Origin: Nitratireductor sp. XY-223
GTDB lineage: Bacteria; Pseudomonadota; Alphaproteobacteria; Rhizobiales; Rhizobiaceae
DNA length: 47,227 bases
Direction of reading: 5' to 3'
NCBI RefSeq assembly: GCF_004959855.1
Contig: NZ_SPNT01000018.1
Location: forward strand, 1 to 47,227
The translations under genes were made by a program, and so were the position numbers. How positions within the stretch are numbered: the first letter of the stretch is position 1; every line of letters starts with the position of its first letter. The notes below the pieces were generated by a model. That model was not told where the DNA came from. It did no database searches and was given only the letters and a program-made list of their open reading frames with translations. Shown here one piece after another: positions 1-8,782 of the stretch.

Positions 1-192
1 TCTCCACAGACATGGCGCAGGATCGGGCGACAGCAACCAGGTTGACGACATGGCGCAGGCCGCCTAATCATGAAACCGCAACGCTGCCCGTTCCTTTTTC
101 AACAGAGAACGGGACATCCCCTGCGTGTTTCCATGCGCCGGCTTGCGTGCTTTACCCGCTGCATGGCCTGGTCCTGGCGCGCGATCTTCTGA
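1..192. other. Left-edge stretch, no supported gene
   Basis: No complete gene is visible. On the plus strand one frame is open from the edge to a stop at 65-67 and could be the last 21 codons of a rightward gene (tail GDSNQVDDMAQAA), but that is too short to identify. The 12-mer GACATGGCGCAG occurs twice (9-20 and 47-58). On the minus strand, just past the traC stop, a short frame reads RRMETRRG, slightly like the start of TraD proteins, but it stops soon after. A traD or traG gene would be expected here in Ti-type plasmids and is not seen. Confidence 0.4.
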
Positions 193-420
193 TCAATACG
201 TTTCAGTTTTGGGAACTTCGGCTGTTCGGTGAAATCGTGCGGCCACGGTTTCGAACGCCTCCAGCAACTCGACGTCGGACACATTGAGATCGGCCAGGCC
301 TGCGCGTTTAGCGATCCGGGCAATATGGTTCGCGCGCGCATCCACCACGGCCGCGCGCTGTTGCTTCAATTTGACGATCTCCGTGTTGATATCGGCGACG
401 GTTCGGATTTGGCGGACCAT
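193..420 (-). CDS. traC: TraC-like conjugal transfer accessory protein
   Basis: Small (75 aa) protein encoded divergently from traA, as in Ti-type transfer regions, where TraC helps the relaxase at oriT. The N-terminal half is a basic helix (VKLKQQRAAVVDARANHIAR) followed by the family-like pattern RIAKRAGLADLNVSDVEL and an acidic/aromatic tail (LLEAFETVAARFH). The ATG at 420 has a GAGG six bases upstream. An upstream extension to 519 is open but runs across oriT and lacks family resemblance, so it was not used. Resemblance and position fit TraC; the exact biochemical role in this plasmid is inferred. Confidence 0.72.
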   Translation of the reverse strand: MVRQIRTVADINTEIVKLKQQRAAVVDARANHIARIAKRAGLADLNVSDVELLEAFETVAARFHRTAEVPKTETY

Positions 421-510
421 GACAGCCTCACTGCGGTTTGATTTTCGGTCTACGGCCACGATAGCGCAGCGGCGAACACAGGGCAAGGGTGTGATGGGAA
501 TAAATTGACA

Positions 511-540
511 ACGGCGCACTTATACGTCATGACTGACATG
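511..540. other. oriT: Candidate oriT (Q-type nick region)
   Basis: Read on the minus strand, an imperfect inverted repeat (ATGTCA / TGACGT, 5 of 6 paired, loop GTCA) is followed at once by ATAAGTGCGCC. TAAGTGCGCC is the core of the RSF1010/Ti-type (MOBQ) nick site as I remember it, and an inverted repeat directly beside the core is the family's layout. It lies between divergent traC and traA, where Ti-type plasmids keep oriT. The core is at 513-522 and the repeat at 524-539. Confidence 0.75.
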
Positions 541-541
541 T

Positions 542-565
542 GCGGCGCAAGCGCCGCTTCTTTTT
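542..565 (+). terminator. Terminator-like hairpin ahead of traA
   Basis: GCGGCG-CAAG-CGCCGC (542-557) followed by TTCTTTTT (558-565) has the form of an intrinsic terminator in the plus direction. It ends only 11 bases before the traA start, on the traA side of oriT. It could stop transcripts that cross oriT or act as an attenuator for traA. Form is clear; function is inferred. Confidence 0.55.
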
Positions 566-576
566 GGGCCTTCGGC

Positions 577-3500
577 ATGGCGATTTATCATTTGTCGGCA
601 CAGATCATCGGAAAGGCGGGCGGCCGCAGTGCAGTCGCGGCGGCCGCCTATCGGCATTGTGCGAAGATGAGCCGCGACGAGACGGGTGAGGAGATCGATT
701 ACAGCCGCAAGGCAGGTAATGCGCACAGCGAGTTTGCGCTGCCGGCGGACGCACCGGACTGGATTGCGAAATTCGCGGGCGGCCACAGCGTCGAGGAAAC
801 GAGTGCCTATTTCTGGAACGCGGTCGAGGCCAATGAGAAGCGCCATGACGCGCAGCTCGCGCGGGAGATCGTGCTGGCGCTGCCGGTCGAACTGACGGTG
901 GAACAGAATATCGAGTTGATCCGGGATTTCGTTTCGCTTGAGTTGGCGGGGAGGGGGATCGTCGCCGATTGGGCCTATCACGACATGCCCGGCAACCCGC
1001 ACGTGCACATCATGACGACCTTGCGTCCGCTCACTGACACTGGGTTCGGACCAAAGCGTGTTGCGATTGTCGGCGAGGACGGCAAGCCTCTTCGCGATAA
1101 AGACGGGAAGATCAGGTACGAGCAGTTTTCGGGCGGGCTGGAGCGGCTGCGGGACATGCGCAAGTCCTGGGCGGAGATCCACAACTCGCATCTTGCCAAA
1201 CACGGCTACGAGGTGTGGATCGATCACCGGTCATTCGAGGCCATGGGGATCGACGCGGTTCCGACGACGCATCGCGGGCCCGCGGCCGACAATATCGACG
1301 AGCGCGGCGAGATGTCGGAACGGATGGAAACGGCGCAGGAGGCTGCACGCGCCAATTATCGGAAATATGCGGCCGACCCTTCGCTTGTGTTGAAGAAGAT
1401 CACGATACAGAAGGCGGTGTTTACGCGTCACGATATCGCCCGGGAGATCAACAGGACGGAGTGCAGCGCGCAAGAGTTCCGTGCGCTCTATTATCGGGTT
1501 GGTGCGTGTGACGAACTGGTCGCCGTCGAGGCGCCGGGCTTTGATCCGTTCACCGGGGAAGAGAGTTCGGAGGCGCTTTTGTCGACACGCACCGTGGTGC
1601 AGCTCGAGCATGAAATGCTTCTCGACATCGAGGCGTTGAAGGATGCTTCCTTCCAATCGCTGAGCGACAAACATCTTGCCGCGGCCTATGAGCGGTTCGA
1701 GAAGGAACGCGGATTTGCGCTCAACGACGAACAGAAGAATGTCGTTCGTCACCTGACACGGGACAATGCCTGTGCGGTCGTTGTCGGATATGCCGGTGCC
1801 GGCAAGTCGACAACCATGGATGCCCTGCGCGTCGCCTTCGACCGCAAACAGGTCCGTGTGATCGGTGGCGCGCTCGCCGGAATCGCGTCGGACAATCTGC
1901 GTGAAGAAGCAGGAATTGCAAGCCGTACGCTGGCGTCCTGGGAGTATCAGTGGAGCCAGGGTCGGATGCTTCCGGACAGCGATACGGTGTTCGTGATGGA
2001 CGAGGCCGGCATGGTGTCGTCCGATCAGATGGGGCGCATTACACGGGTTCTTCGCGAGCGTGGCGCGAAGATGATCGTCCTTGGCGATGCCAGGCAGTTG
2101 CAGCCGATCCGGGCCGGTGCGGCCTTCAGGGCATTCGCCGATGTCGCAGGTTATGTCGAGCTCAACAACGTTGTCCGGCAGACCGAGGACTGGATGCGGG
2201 ATGCATCCATCCGGTTCGGGCGCGGGGAGTATGAGGCGGCGGTTGATGCCTATCTTTCTCGCGATCGCGTGACCTGGGCCGGTGACGAGCAAAAGGCGAT
2301 GTCACAATTGATCGATGATTGGGCCGGTTATCACCGGGCCGGCGCGGATGTGGTCATCATGGCGCATCGCAACAAGGACGTCATCGCGCTGAACCATCAG
2401 GCGCGTGCCGCGTTGAAGGCGGACGGCGCGCTTCAGGACGAAACGTCATTCGGCACAGCGCGCGGCGAACGAATGTTTGCCGAGGGCGACACGGTGCTTT
2501 TCCTGCAGAACGAACGCAGTCTGGACGTCTTCAACGGGTCTGTCGGCACCGTGACGGAGGTGGCCAGAAACCGCCTGACGGTTCTGGTCGAGGGACACGG
2601 TGAGCCGGTCGTGGTGCGCGCCAATGAATACAATCAGATCGACTACGGTTATGCGCGAACGATCCACAAGGAGCAGGGGTGCACCGTCGATCGGAGCTTC
2701 GTTTACGCGTCGCCGACCATGGATGCGCAGCTGTCCTATGTCGCCTTGACGCGACATCGCGAGGACGTTCAGGTCTATGCGGCCCGGACTGTGTTCAAGG
2801 ACGATCGGCGGCTCAAGCAGGTCATGAGCAGAGACCGTCTCAAGGATACGACGGTCCTGCATCGCGGTACCGAGGATTATCAGGATACCATTCGTGGGTT
2901 TGCCGAGCGGCGTGGTTTTCCGACAACGGAATCGATCCGGGAGTTTGTCGCTGCCAATGTCCAGAACATGCGCGAGCGGTTCAATCGGGTCAGTGCGGCT
3001 TTCACCAGGATCCGCGCGCCCAGGCGGTTCGATCCGGGTCAATCCCGCGATGCCAGAGTTACGTCTCGGCCTGTCCCTGACCGGGCCCAAGCAGTGCAAT
3101 CGAATCCGGTTCGGATTCCGGAAGTGTCAGAAGGCCTCGCCCATTCGCTCAACCGGCTCGCTCACAATGCCAAGCCGATTGTGGTGGGTGCGGTTCGCCG
3201 GCGCGGCTTTGTTCGATCGGCCGACTACGAGTTGCACCTTGCGGGCAGCGGGCCCAAACTCCAATCGTTCAACGAGACGATCAGAGGCGTCCTGCCGGCG
3301 TCGCAGATCATCGCGCAGGGTCTGGAACGGCCGGATACGGATGATGCGCTGTTGCAGCCTTTGTCCGACGACTGGAAAGACTTCATGGTCGAGAACTGGC
3401 CGCAGGTGTTCGCAGCGCAGCGGGCTGAGAGGGACCATGCGATGATTGAGGAGCTGAAAGAGCGCGTTGCCGGGCAGAAGATCGAGAATTGGTATGAAAG

Positions 3501-4314
3501 CCATCTGCAACAGACCAGGGAGCGTTTCGTGCCGGAAAAACCATTGATCCCGGCCGCGGAGATCGATCCGGTTCCGACGGCCGCAGAAGTTCGCGCGGCT
3601 GTCTTCGACGATCCGAACATGCGGCAGACCCGCGCGGTCGCCCGTGACGTCATCGCACAGGTCTATGGGGCGAACTGCAGGGCATTGGAGACCATTTCCA
3701 GGCGATATCTTGACACGGGTGACAAGGCATCGATCCTCGCCGACGTGAAAGCGAACCCGGAAATGTTCGGTGATGTGCGGGGCAGCGTTCGGCTCGGGTT
3801 CGCCAACGCCGAGCGCAAGGAGGCCCTTTCCCATATAGGCACACTGGAATATGTCGTCGGCAATTATCTCGATCAGGCGGAACGGTTGGCACCAAGGATT
3901 GAAGCCAGGATCGTGGAGCACAGATCCGTGCTGAGAGAACCGGTTGCAGACCTTTCGCCGGCGGCGGAACGGTTCGTCCAAAGGGCCGCCCGGATCGGTC
4001 GGATGGACGCCGGGCCGGACAAGTACACCGCCCTGGACAGTCTTCTGGAGGACAAGGCCTCCGTGAAGGAATTGCAGCGCCTGCAGGATGCGTTAACCGC
4101 TCGGTACGGTCTCGGCGAGCGTGCTTTCGCGCGGGGCATGAAGGACGACGACGGTCTGCGAAATCTGCCGGCCGTCGATCGCAGCCGAATACAGGAGAAG
4201 GCAGTGCTCGTCATGGGGTCCTGGACAAGCATTGTCGGCACCGTGCAGGACAGGCGCCGGATTGAGCAGAACCTGGAGCGTGGCAAAGACCAATATAAGG
4301 GTTATGAACGATAG
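577..4314 (+). CDS. traA: Ti-type conjugative relaxase-helicase TraA
   Basis: Relaxase that nicks oriT, stays covalently on the 5' end and unwinds the strand for transfer. The N-terminus MAIYHLSAQIIG...GGRSAVAAAAYR is the classic MobA/MobL (MOBQ) relaxase start, so the ATG at 577 is preferred to upstream frame-open starts. The metal-binding histidine motif is GNPHVHIM (about residues 139-146). A TraA/RecD-type helicase follows: Walker A GYAGAGKST at 404-412, Walker B VFVMDEAGMV near 471-480, and the late motif GYARTIHKEQGCTVD. The C-terminal third is long and low in recognisable motifs. At 1245 aa it is somewhat longer than Ti TraA (about 1100). No strong Shine-Dalgarno precedes the start; a terminator-like hairpin lies just upstream, so expression may be controlled there. 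It is paired here with an I-type secretion channel rather than the usual Trb one. Confidence 0.95.
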   Translation: MAIYHLSAQIIGKAGGRSAVAAAAYRHCAKMSRDETGEEIDYSRKAGNAHSEFALPADAPDWIAKFAGGHSVEETSAYFWNAVEANEKRHDAQLAREIVLALPVELTVEQNIELIRDFVSLELAGRGIVADWAYHDMPGNPHVHIMTTLRPLTDTGFGPKRVAIVGEDGKPLRDKDGKIRYEQFSGGLERLRDMRKSWAEIHNSHLAKHGYEVWIDHRSFEAMGIDAVPTTHRGPAADNIDERGEMSERMETAQEAARANYRKYAADPSLVLKKITIQKAVFTRHDIAREINRTECSAQEFRALYYRVGACDELVAVEAPGFDPFTGEESSEALLSTRTVVQLEHEMLLDIEALKDASFQSLSDKHLAAAYERFEKERGFALNDEQKNVVRHLTRDNACAVVVGYAGAGKSTTMDALRVAFDRKQVRVIGGALAGIASDNLREEAGIASRTLASWEYQWSQGRMLPDSDTVFVMDEAGMVSSDQMGRITRVLRERGAKMIVLGDARQLQPIRAGAAFRAFADVAGYVELNNVVRQTEDWMRDASIRFGRGEYEAAVDAYLSRDRVTWAGDEQKAMSQLIDDWAGYHRAGADVVIMAHRNKDVIALNHQARAALKADGALQDETSFGTARGERMFAEGDTVLFLQNERSLDVFNGSVGTVTEVARNRLTVLVEGHGEPVVVRANEYNQIDYGYARTIHKEQGCTVDRSFVYASPTMDAQLSYVALTRHREDVQVYAARTVFKDDRRLKQVMSRDRLKDTTVLHRGTEDYQDTIRGFAERRGFPTTESIREFVAANVQNMRERFNRVSAAFTRIRAPRRFDPGQSRDARVTSRPVPDRAQAVQSNPVRIPEVSEGLAHSLNRLAHNAKPIVVGAVRRRGFVRSADYELHLAGSGPKLQSFNETIRGVLPASQIIAQGLERPDTDDALLQPLSDDWKDFMVENWPQVFAAQRAERDHAMIEELKERVAGQKIENWYESHLQQTRERFVPEKPLIPAAEIDPVPTAAEVRAAVFDDPNMRQTRAVARDVIAQVYGANCRALETISRRYLDTGDKASILADVKANPEMFGDVRGSVRLGFANAERKEALSHIGTLEYVVGNYLDQAERLAPRIEARIVEHRSVLREPVADLSPAAERFVQRAARIGRMDAGPDKYTALDSLLEDKASVKELQRLQDALTARYGLGERAFARGMKDDDGLRNLPAVDRSRIQEKAVLVMGSWTSIVGTVQDRRRIEQNLERGKDQYKGYER

Positions 4315-4367
4315 CGCCGTCCTTCAGTACGCGTGTTCATGCCGGTGTCATGCATATATGTCGAATG

Positions 4368-5540
4368 TCATGATTGGGTTCGCTTCATGAATTCATCGAA
4401 TAGCGGCACTGTAAACGCGGCGAGGCCGTATCGGGGACTGTAAATCATGCCGTTGTTGATGAGGGCGTCACGGGTCGGCCCGAGCTGTGAAGAACTCTTT
4501 CCCATCGCCTTGGCAATCTCGCCTGTGCGGTGTGGGCCCGGGCCAAGACCGGCCATGGCCATCAGATAGGCTTTTTGGGGTTCGGACAGGCGCTCATAAC
4601 GTGATCGAAAGAAATTCTGATCAAGCCGGCGTATGGCCGACTTGCTGGCGGCATCAATATGGGACCGATCAATGGGCGAGCCCTCTGCAATGTTCCAGGC
4701 CTGGTAGCCCCATTCCTGCAAAAAATACGGATAGCCCTTGGTTTGCTCAACGACAGCGTTTACCGCGCCCTCTGTGTATTCGACATCCGCTTCGGAAGCA
4801 GGGCCAACAATTGCCCGCCGCGCTTCAGCCGCATCCAGCGGCCCGATGTCTGGATATTCGAAGAGCCTTTCAGAATAAGACTTGGCTTCGCCGGTCAGTC
4901 TGACAAGAAGGGGCAGGCCCGCGCCGACAACCAGGAACGGAAGCCTCTTTTGATCGGTGCGATGGATCGCCATGATCAACGCTTCGAACTCTTCGGCCTG
5001 CAGATTCTGGATTTCGTCAATCAGCATCACGATTGAAGTGTTTCTGACCCTGGCCGCCTCGCCGGCGGCAACAAACAGCTCCGCCAGATCCCTGGTCAGC
5101 GTTCCACTATCGGCAGTTCCCGGTTCTGCATCGACATCCACCGAGAATTCGACATCCTCATATTTCACCTTGATGGCGCCGACGAAGCTTTTCAGGACCC
5201 GAAGCGCATGTTTGACTTTCTCACTGACACCCTTGATCCGGTCCAGTTTCAGCAGCGCCGCCCTTAAGGTGGCGACAATTGTTTTCGACAGAGGTTCATT
5301 GGTGCTGACTTCGATGAAGTCGGTTATCGCCCCGTGCTCTTCCGCAATTGCCTGGACTTCATTGAGAAGAACTGTTTTGCCGACACCCCGCAAGCCGACG
5401 AACATGAAGCTGCGGGCTGACTTGCCGCTCATGTTGCGCTGGATGGCAATGCGAGCTTCGCCCGGTATGGCGTCGCGTCCGGCCAGCTCAGGAGGCGGTG
5501 TTCCGGCACCAGGAGCGTAGGGGTTTGTCTCGGGGTTCAT
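4368..5540 (-). CDS. AAA ATPase of the archaeal/ORC-like type
   Basis: A 390-aa ATPase. Visible motifs are Walker A GLRGVGKT (about residues 49-56) and Walker B TSIVMLIDEIQNL, followed by a sensor-like stretch (LPFLVVGAG) and a C-terminal winged-helix-like segment (SEPQKAYLMAMAGLG...TGEIAKAMGKSSSQLGPTRDALINNGMI). Many mobile elements carry ATPases of this build with unknown targets. The ATG at 5540 has AAGGA seven bases upstream. It is convergent with traA and divergent from the dotDCB operon. The control region contains two spaced inverted repeats (5549-5638), so autoregulation through the C-terminal winged helix is plausible but inferred. No link to conjugation can be shown from sequence. 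Confidence 0.85.
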   Translation of the reverse strand: MNPETNPYAPGAGTPPPELAGRDAIPGEARIAIQRNMSGKSARSFMFVGLRGVGKTVLLNEVQAIAEEHGAITDFIEVSTNEPLSKTIVATLRAALLKLDRIKGVSEKVKHALRVLKSFVGAIKVKYEDVEFSVDVDAEPGTADSGTLTRDLAELFVAAGEAARVRNTSIVMLIDEIQNLQAEEFEALIMAIHRTDQKRLPFLVVGAGLPLLVRLTGEAKSYSERLFEYPDIGPLDAAEARRAIVGPASEADVEYTEGAVNAVVEQTKGYPYFLQEWGYQAWNIAEGSPIDRSHIDAASKSAIRRLDQNFFRSRYERLSEPQKAYLMAMAGLGPGPHRTGEIAKAMGKSSSQLGPTRDALINNGMIYSPRYGLAAFTVPLFDEFMKRTQS

Positions 5541-5548
5541 TCTGTCCT

Positions 5549-5638
5549 TATAGCGAGTTTATCAATAGCGGGCATAAACTCGCTATAACTGATTCCGGAC
5601 CGGAACATAGACGGTTTATCCAGGGTTGGCATAAACCA
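5549..5638. promoter_or_regulatory. Two identically built inverted repeats (operators)
   Basis: Copy 1 is TATAGCGAGTTTA (5549-5561), a 13-base spacer, then TAAACTCGCTATA (5575-5587), a perfect 13-bp inverted repeat. Copy 2 is GGTTTA (5613-5618), a 13-base spacer, then TAAACC (5632-5637). In both copies the left arm continues TTTATC and the right arm is preceded by GGCATAAA, so the elements are the same site with different outer arms. A third lone GGCATAAA is at 5763-5770. They lie between the ATPase start (5540) and the dotD operon and probably bind one repressor or activator. Confidence 0.65.
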
Positions 5639-5790
5639 ACCAAACGGGCATCCTTCTGCGGCGATCGTCGGTCCGGGTTTTGACGCGCTCGCATTATTCA
5701 GTTTTTCACCTTTACGTTCCGAATGGAAATGCATTTTTGCGTGTGCAATCATGCAACTTACCGGCATAAAACAGGAAAAGTTAAAGCCAG

Positions 5791-5823
5791 ATATTGCATT
5801 AAGCGTGGAGTTGGATATTGCAT
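5791..5823 (+). promoter_or_regulatory. Direct repeat ATATTGCAT upstream of dotD
   Basis: ATATTGCAT is present at 5791-5799 and again at 5815-5823, 24 bases apart. The second copy lies in GGAGTTGGATATTGCA (5807-5822), which matches 15 of 16 bases of a sequence at 20221-20236 between the other two secretion operons. It ends about 40 bases before the dotD start. A shared regulator site for the transfer genes is the likely meaning. Confidence 0.5.
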
Positions 5824-5861
5824 GTTGTATTGAATTTCTTTCCTGCCGGAGATCCTTGCAA

Positions 5862-6377
5862 TTGCGTATCCTCACCATGCCGTTCTTGTCGGCGATTCAA
5901 CTGGGAATAGTGGGATGTGCAACCTCCGACGATCCATCCGCCGGCAGTGTGAGCAGCCTGATAAATAGCGAAATATCGATCGTTGACCGGGAGATTGCCG
6001 ATGCGGGCCTCTATCCCGGTGTTCTTGAAGGCTATGCCAGAGAGTCCACGAGAATCATCAACCCCGACCATGTGGTGGACGAAGCCTTGCTGGTTCCTGT
6101 CAACGGCGAATTTACCGGCACCGTGGAGGACCTCGTCAAGACGATCGCCGCGTCGATCGGCTACAGCACCGCAGCCGAGGGCGAAAAGCCCGGCGCTCCC
6201 ATCATCGTCGTTGTCGTTCAATACGAGCTGCCGGCAATCGGGATCCTGAGAGAGGGGTTCCTTCAGGCCAAAGGCCGCGCCCGGCTTGTGATCGACCAGA
6301 CAAGTAAGACGATGACGATCGTCTACCGGCGGCCCGAGCGCAGTCCCGTGCCAAATCTGGAGGACTGGGTCATATGA
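5862..6377 (+). CDS. dotD: DotD/TraH-like outer-membrane lipoprotein
   Basis: Lipoprotein of the I-type secretion core; in Dot/Icm systems DotD and DotC carry DotH to the outer membrane. A short signal peptide ends in the lipobox IVGC followed by ATSDD. The C-terminal half (VNGEFTGTVEDLVKTIAASIGY ... IVIDQTSKTMTIVYR, read in segments) has the secretin-N-like fold pattern of DotD. The TTG at 5862 is chosen because it adds an arginine to an otherwise uncharged signal peptide and has GGAGA nine bases upstream; the ATG at 5877 is the alternative. The last codon overlaps dotC (ATGA). At about 170 aa it is near DotD length. Confidence 0.75.
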   Translation: MRILTMPFLSAIQLGIVGCATSDDPSAGSVSSLINSEISIVDREIADAGLYPGVLEGYARESTRIINPDHVVDEALLVPVNGEFTGTVEDLVKTIAASIGYSTAAEGEKPGAPIIVVVVQYELPAIGILREGFLQAKGRARLVIDQTSKTMTIVYRRPERSPVPNLEDWVI

Positions 6378-7264
6378 ACCGCTGCAGTGCCTTACTCATA
6401 TGCAGCGTCCCGTTGTTTTTGGCTCTGTCGGGCTGTCAAACAACCAGCGAATCCGAGCTGGAGGAACCGGCTCCGATCGCGATTGGCGGGCCCGACCGTT
6501 ACAAATCCAAGTCAACGCCAGCAAGTTTCTCAGAATTCAAGAGCAAAACACGCAGAGGCGACTTTGACGCGGAAATGGATCAGGAGCGATATGGATTGCT
6601 GCGGGAAGCGGCGGTCTCATATGCCGCCCAGGCCGGATATCAGCGCCGTGTGTGGCAAATCATGCGGGAACTGGAGCGCGATAGCGCGAAGCTCTCGCAG
6701 TCCTTCGATTTCAATCGCGTGGCTTATCGGGCGCCGCGCGAGACGGGCTATCTCCTTCCACCGGTGGTCAGCCACGCGACGGCCGCCATCAATGTCGCCG
6801 AAACCGGCCGGTCCGCCGTTGCCACTGACGAATATTATCGGATCGAGATTCCCGGACGTCTTGTATCGGTCGTTCCGACGTGGCGCGATTACCTGATCAT
6901 ACCACTGGAAGAGGCGACGGAACCGGGTGATGATTTCCTTCCGCAGAACCGCGAAGAAAGAAGAGTGTTCGACCAGTTTGCAGCCAAGGGCTGGCAGGCC
7001 GGCGTCGATCAGGCCAATGAGGCGCTCGAACTAAACCTCGCTCGGCTGAAACGCGATTATCTCGGAATGGTCGAATACCGGAAAATGGTCCAGGCAGGTC
7101 TGGTCGAGGAAATGGTTGTCCGGTCGAGCGAGCAGCGTTCGGCCGGCGAGGGCGACGAACTGTTCATTGGGGAGAGGCGTGTGAAGATCGTGAGTGCTGC
7201 GCGTCTCGTGCGCAATCCAAACCATTGGAAGCCGCTGGAGCGTCGCTATTCGGTCGCCAAATGA
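6374..7264 (+). CDS. dotC: DotC/TraI-like outer-membrane lipoprotein
   Basis: 296-aa lipoprotein with a clear signal peptide and lipobox ALSGC (Cys21). The body contains stretches typical of DotC: GLLREAAVSYAAQAGYQRR near residue 75, FLPQNREERRVFDQFAAKGW near 190, and AGVDQANEALELNLARLKRDYLGM near 208. DotC forms the outer-membrane ring with DotD and DotH. Overlaps dotD by four bases at its start and dotB at its end, so the three genes are translationally coupled in the same order as traH-traI-traJ of IncI plasmids. Confidence 0.88.
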   Translation: MNRCSALLICSVPLFLALSGCQTTSESELEEPAPIAIGGPDRYKSKSTPASFSEFKSKTRRGDFDAEMDQERYGLLREAAVSYAAQAGYQRRVWQIMRELERDSAKLSQSFDFNRVAYRAPRETGYLLPPVVSHATAAINVAETGRSAVATDEYYRIEIPGRLVSVVPTWRDYLIIPLEEATEPGDDFLPQNREERRVFDQFAAKGWQAGVDQANEALELNLARLKRDYLGMVEYRKMVQAGLVEEMVVRSSEQRSAGEGDELFIGERRVKIVSAARLVRNPNHWKPLERRYSVAK

Positions 7265-8463
7265 TCGATGTCGACCGCATTGATCTCTCGGCCGTCGATC
7301 CGGACAGCATGGAAACGACGGTCCTGAAATCCGAGCCCAGCAGTTACGACATCGATCTTGACGCCTTTGACCATTTCCTCGTCGGCGCCGCGATGAAAGG
7401 CGCTTCCGACATCAATATCGGCGGCGACATGCGGATCCGCATCCAGGTCAACAGTCACCAAAAACTGGCATCGAAGCGCGAGCTCCAGTTCAAGGAAGTC
7501 CAGGCGATGTTGGCCCACCTCTACAAGGGCAACGACGCGTTTTCGTTGATCAGCGCCGGAAGACAGCTCGACTTTTCCTATGAGAAGAAGATCGATCGCG
7601 GCAAGTCACAACGCTTCCGCGTCAACGCCACCGGTGAACAACGCATTGGAACCAACGGCGTACAGATCACGCTCCGCGCGCTCCCCGATAAAACGCCGAC
7701 ACTCGATGATGTCGGTATGGAGCAGGACCTGCGCGACAAGCTGGAACCGCCGGCCGGCATCATCGTCGTCGCAGGCGCTACGGGGCACGGCAAATCCACG
7801 ACGATGGCCGCGATGACACGGTGCCACCTCGAGAACATGGCCCAGTCCCGCAAGATCATCGATTTGCAGGCGCCGATCGAATACACGTTCAGGGACATCA
7901 ATACTGACAGACGAGGGATGGCATCGTTCATCAGTCAGTCAGAGATTGGAATCGGGCGCAATATTCCGACATTCGCGGCAGGAATCCGCGCTGCTATGCG
8001 GCGAGCGCCGGCGGTCATCAATGTCGGCGAAACCCGGGACACCGAAAGCATGCAGGCCTGCATTGAAGCCTGCCTGACCGGCCACCTTGTCAACACCACC
8101 ACGCATGCCGGGTCGATCGCCGAGGCTCTGCGGCGAATGGCGTTTCTGTTTCCACCTGACGAGCAGGAAGCGCGTTCGTTCGATCTGATCACGTCGCTGA
8201 ACCTGATCATATGGCAACGGCTGGTCCGGATAGCGGGAGGTCAAGGCCGCGTTGCGCTTCGGGAATACATGGTCTTCAACGACCAGGTTCGTGAGCGCTT
8301 CCTGGATGTGAAGCCGCTTGAGTGGTCCCGGATTGTTCGCAACGTGTTCACAGACGCTGAGAGCGATAAGAACATAACGGCCCGGACGATGGCGCAATCG
8401 GCAGAGCGCCTGGTCGAATCCGGCGAGGTGGACCGAGAAGAGCTGAAGGCATTCTTGAGATGA
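7261..8463 (+). CDS. dotB: DotB/TraJ-like secretion ATPase
   Basis: Cytoplasmic PilT/GspE-type hexameric ATPase that powers the I-type channel. The 400-aa length is close to DotB. Walker A GATGHGKST is at residues 172-180; the Asp box region IIDLQAPIEYTF and the Walker B-like INVGETRD follow; a His box lies in TGHLVNTTTHAGS. The ATG at 7261 overlaps the dotC stop. The C-terminus EELKAFLR ends the operon; similarity to a different, unrelated gene on the other strand begins immediately past the stop (see the remnant at 8462-8536), which suggests a junction. Confidence 0.93.
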   Translation: MIDVDRIDLSAVDPDSMETTVLKSEPSSYDIDLDAFDHFLVGAAMKGASDINIGGDMRIRIQVNSHQKLASKRELQFKEVQAMLAHLYKGNDAFSLISAGRQLDFSYEKKIDRGKSQRFRVNATGEQRIGTNGVQITLRALPDKTPTLDDVGMEQDLRDKLEPPAGIIVVAGATGHGKSTTMAAMTRCHLENMAQSRKIIDLQAPIEYTFRDINTDRRGMASFISQSEIGIGRNIPTFAAGIRAAMRRAPAVINVGETRDTESMQACIEACLTGHLVNTTTHAGSIAEALRRMAFLFPPDEQEARSFDLITSLNLIIWQRLVRIAGGQGRVALREYMVFNDQVRERFLDVKPLEWSRIVRNVFTDAESDKNITARTMAQSAERLVESGEVDREELKAFLR

Positions 8464-8536
8464 TGGCATTAAGGTCGTGCACAACGAGCTGCAGGTGGTC
8501 GATGAGATGGCCACGATGCAGTTGTTGAGTTTCCAT
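8462..8536 (-). pseudogene. Remnant of a VOC (glyoxalase-family) gene start
   Basis: A minus-strand ATG at 8536 with GGAGA nine bases upstream opens a frame reading METQQLHRGHLIDHLQLVV, continuing HDLNAI. RGHLIDHLQLVVxDL is the usual N-terminal strand of vicinal-oxygen-chelate proteins. The resemblance ends at about 8462, exactly where dotB ends, and the continuing frame is dotB antisense. It looks like a truncated gene fragment left at a recombination junction. Short, so uncertain. Confidence 0.4.
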
Positions 8537-8782
8537 GGTCGGTCTCCGTTTAGGTTTTGTTTTTGGATTCTTTTGCGGAGTATCTACCTCACGGACTATG
8601 GTCGAAAAACTCCCGAAGTCTACGAGAACGCTCCTGAAACGGAACATCAGGAGCGGTAATTTTTTGGGCGCGTTTCCCCAACTGTTCGATCAGCTTTACC
8701 AATGGGTCAGGCGTTCAGCAAAACAGGATTCACAATCGAGAATCGAACGTTTAAGATACCATTCAAGCGAAAGGTACTGTTG
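8537..8782. other. Intergenic stretch with no supported gene
   Basis: Between the VOC remnant and the small membrane protein. Open frames here are short and do not resemble proteins. A possible promoter for the following gene cannot be pinned down. Nothing else recognised. Confidence 0.4.

Noticed and set aside
520-3981. Long open frames on the minus strand under traA
   Set aside because: They are antisense shadows of a high-GC coding gene and show no family motifs.
5537-5878. Minus-strand frame with a repeated FMP motif
   Set aside because: The repeats are the translation of the operator palindromes, not protein.
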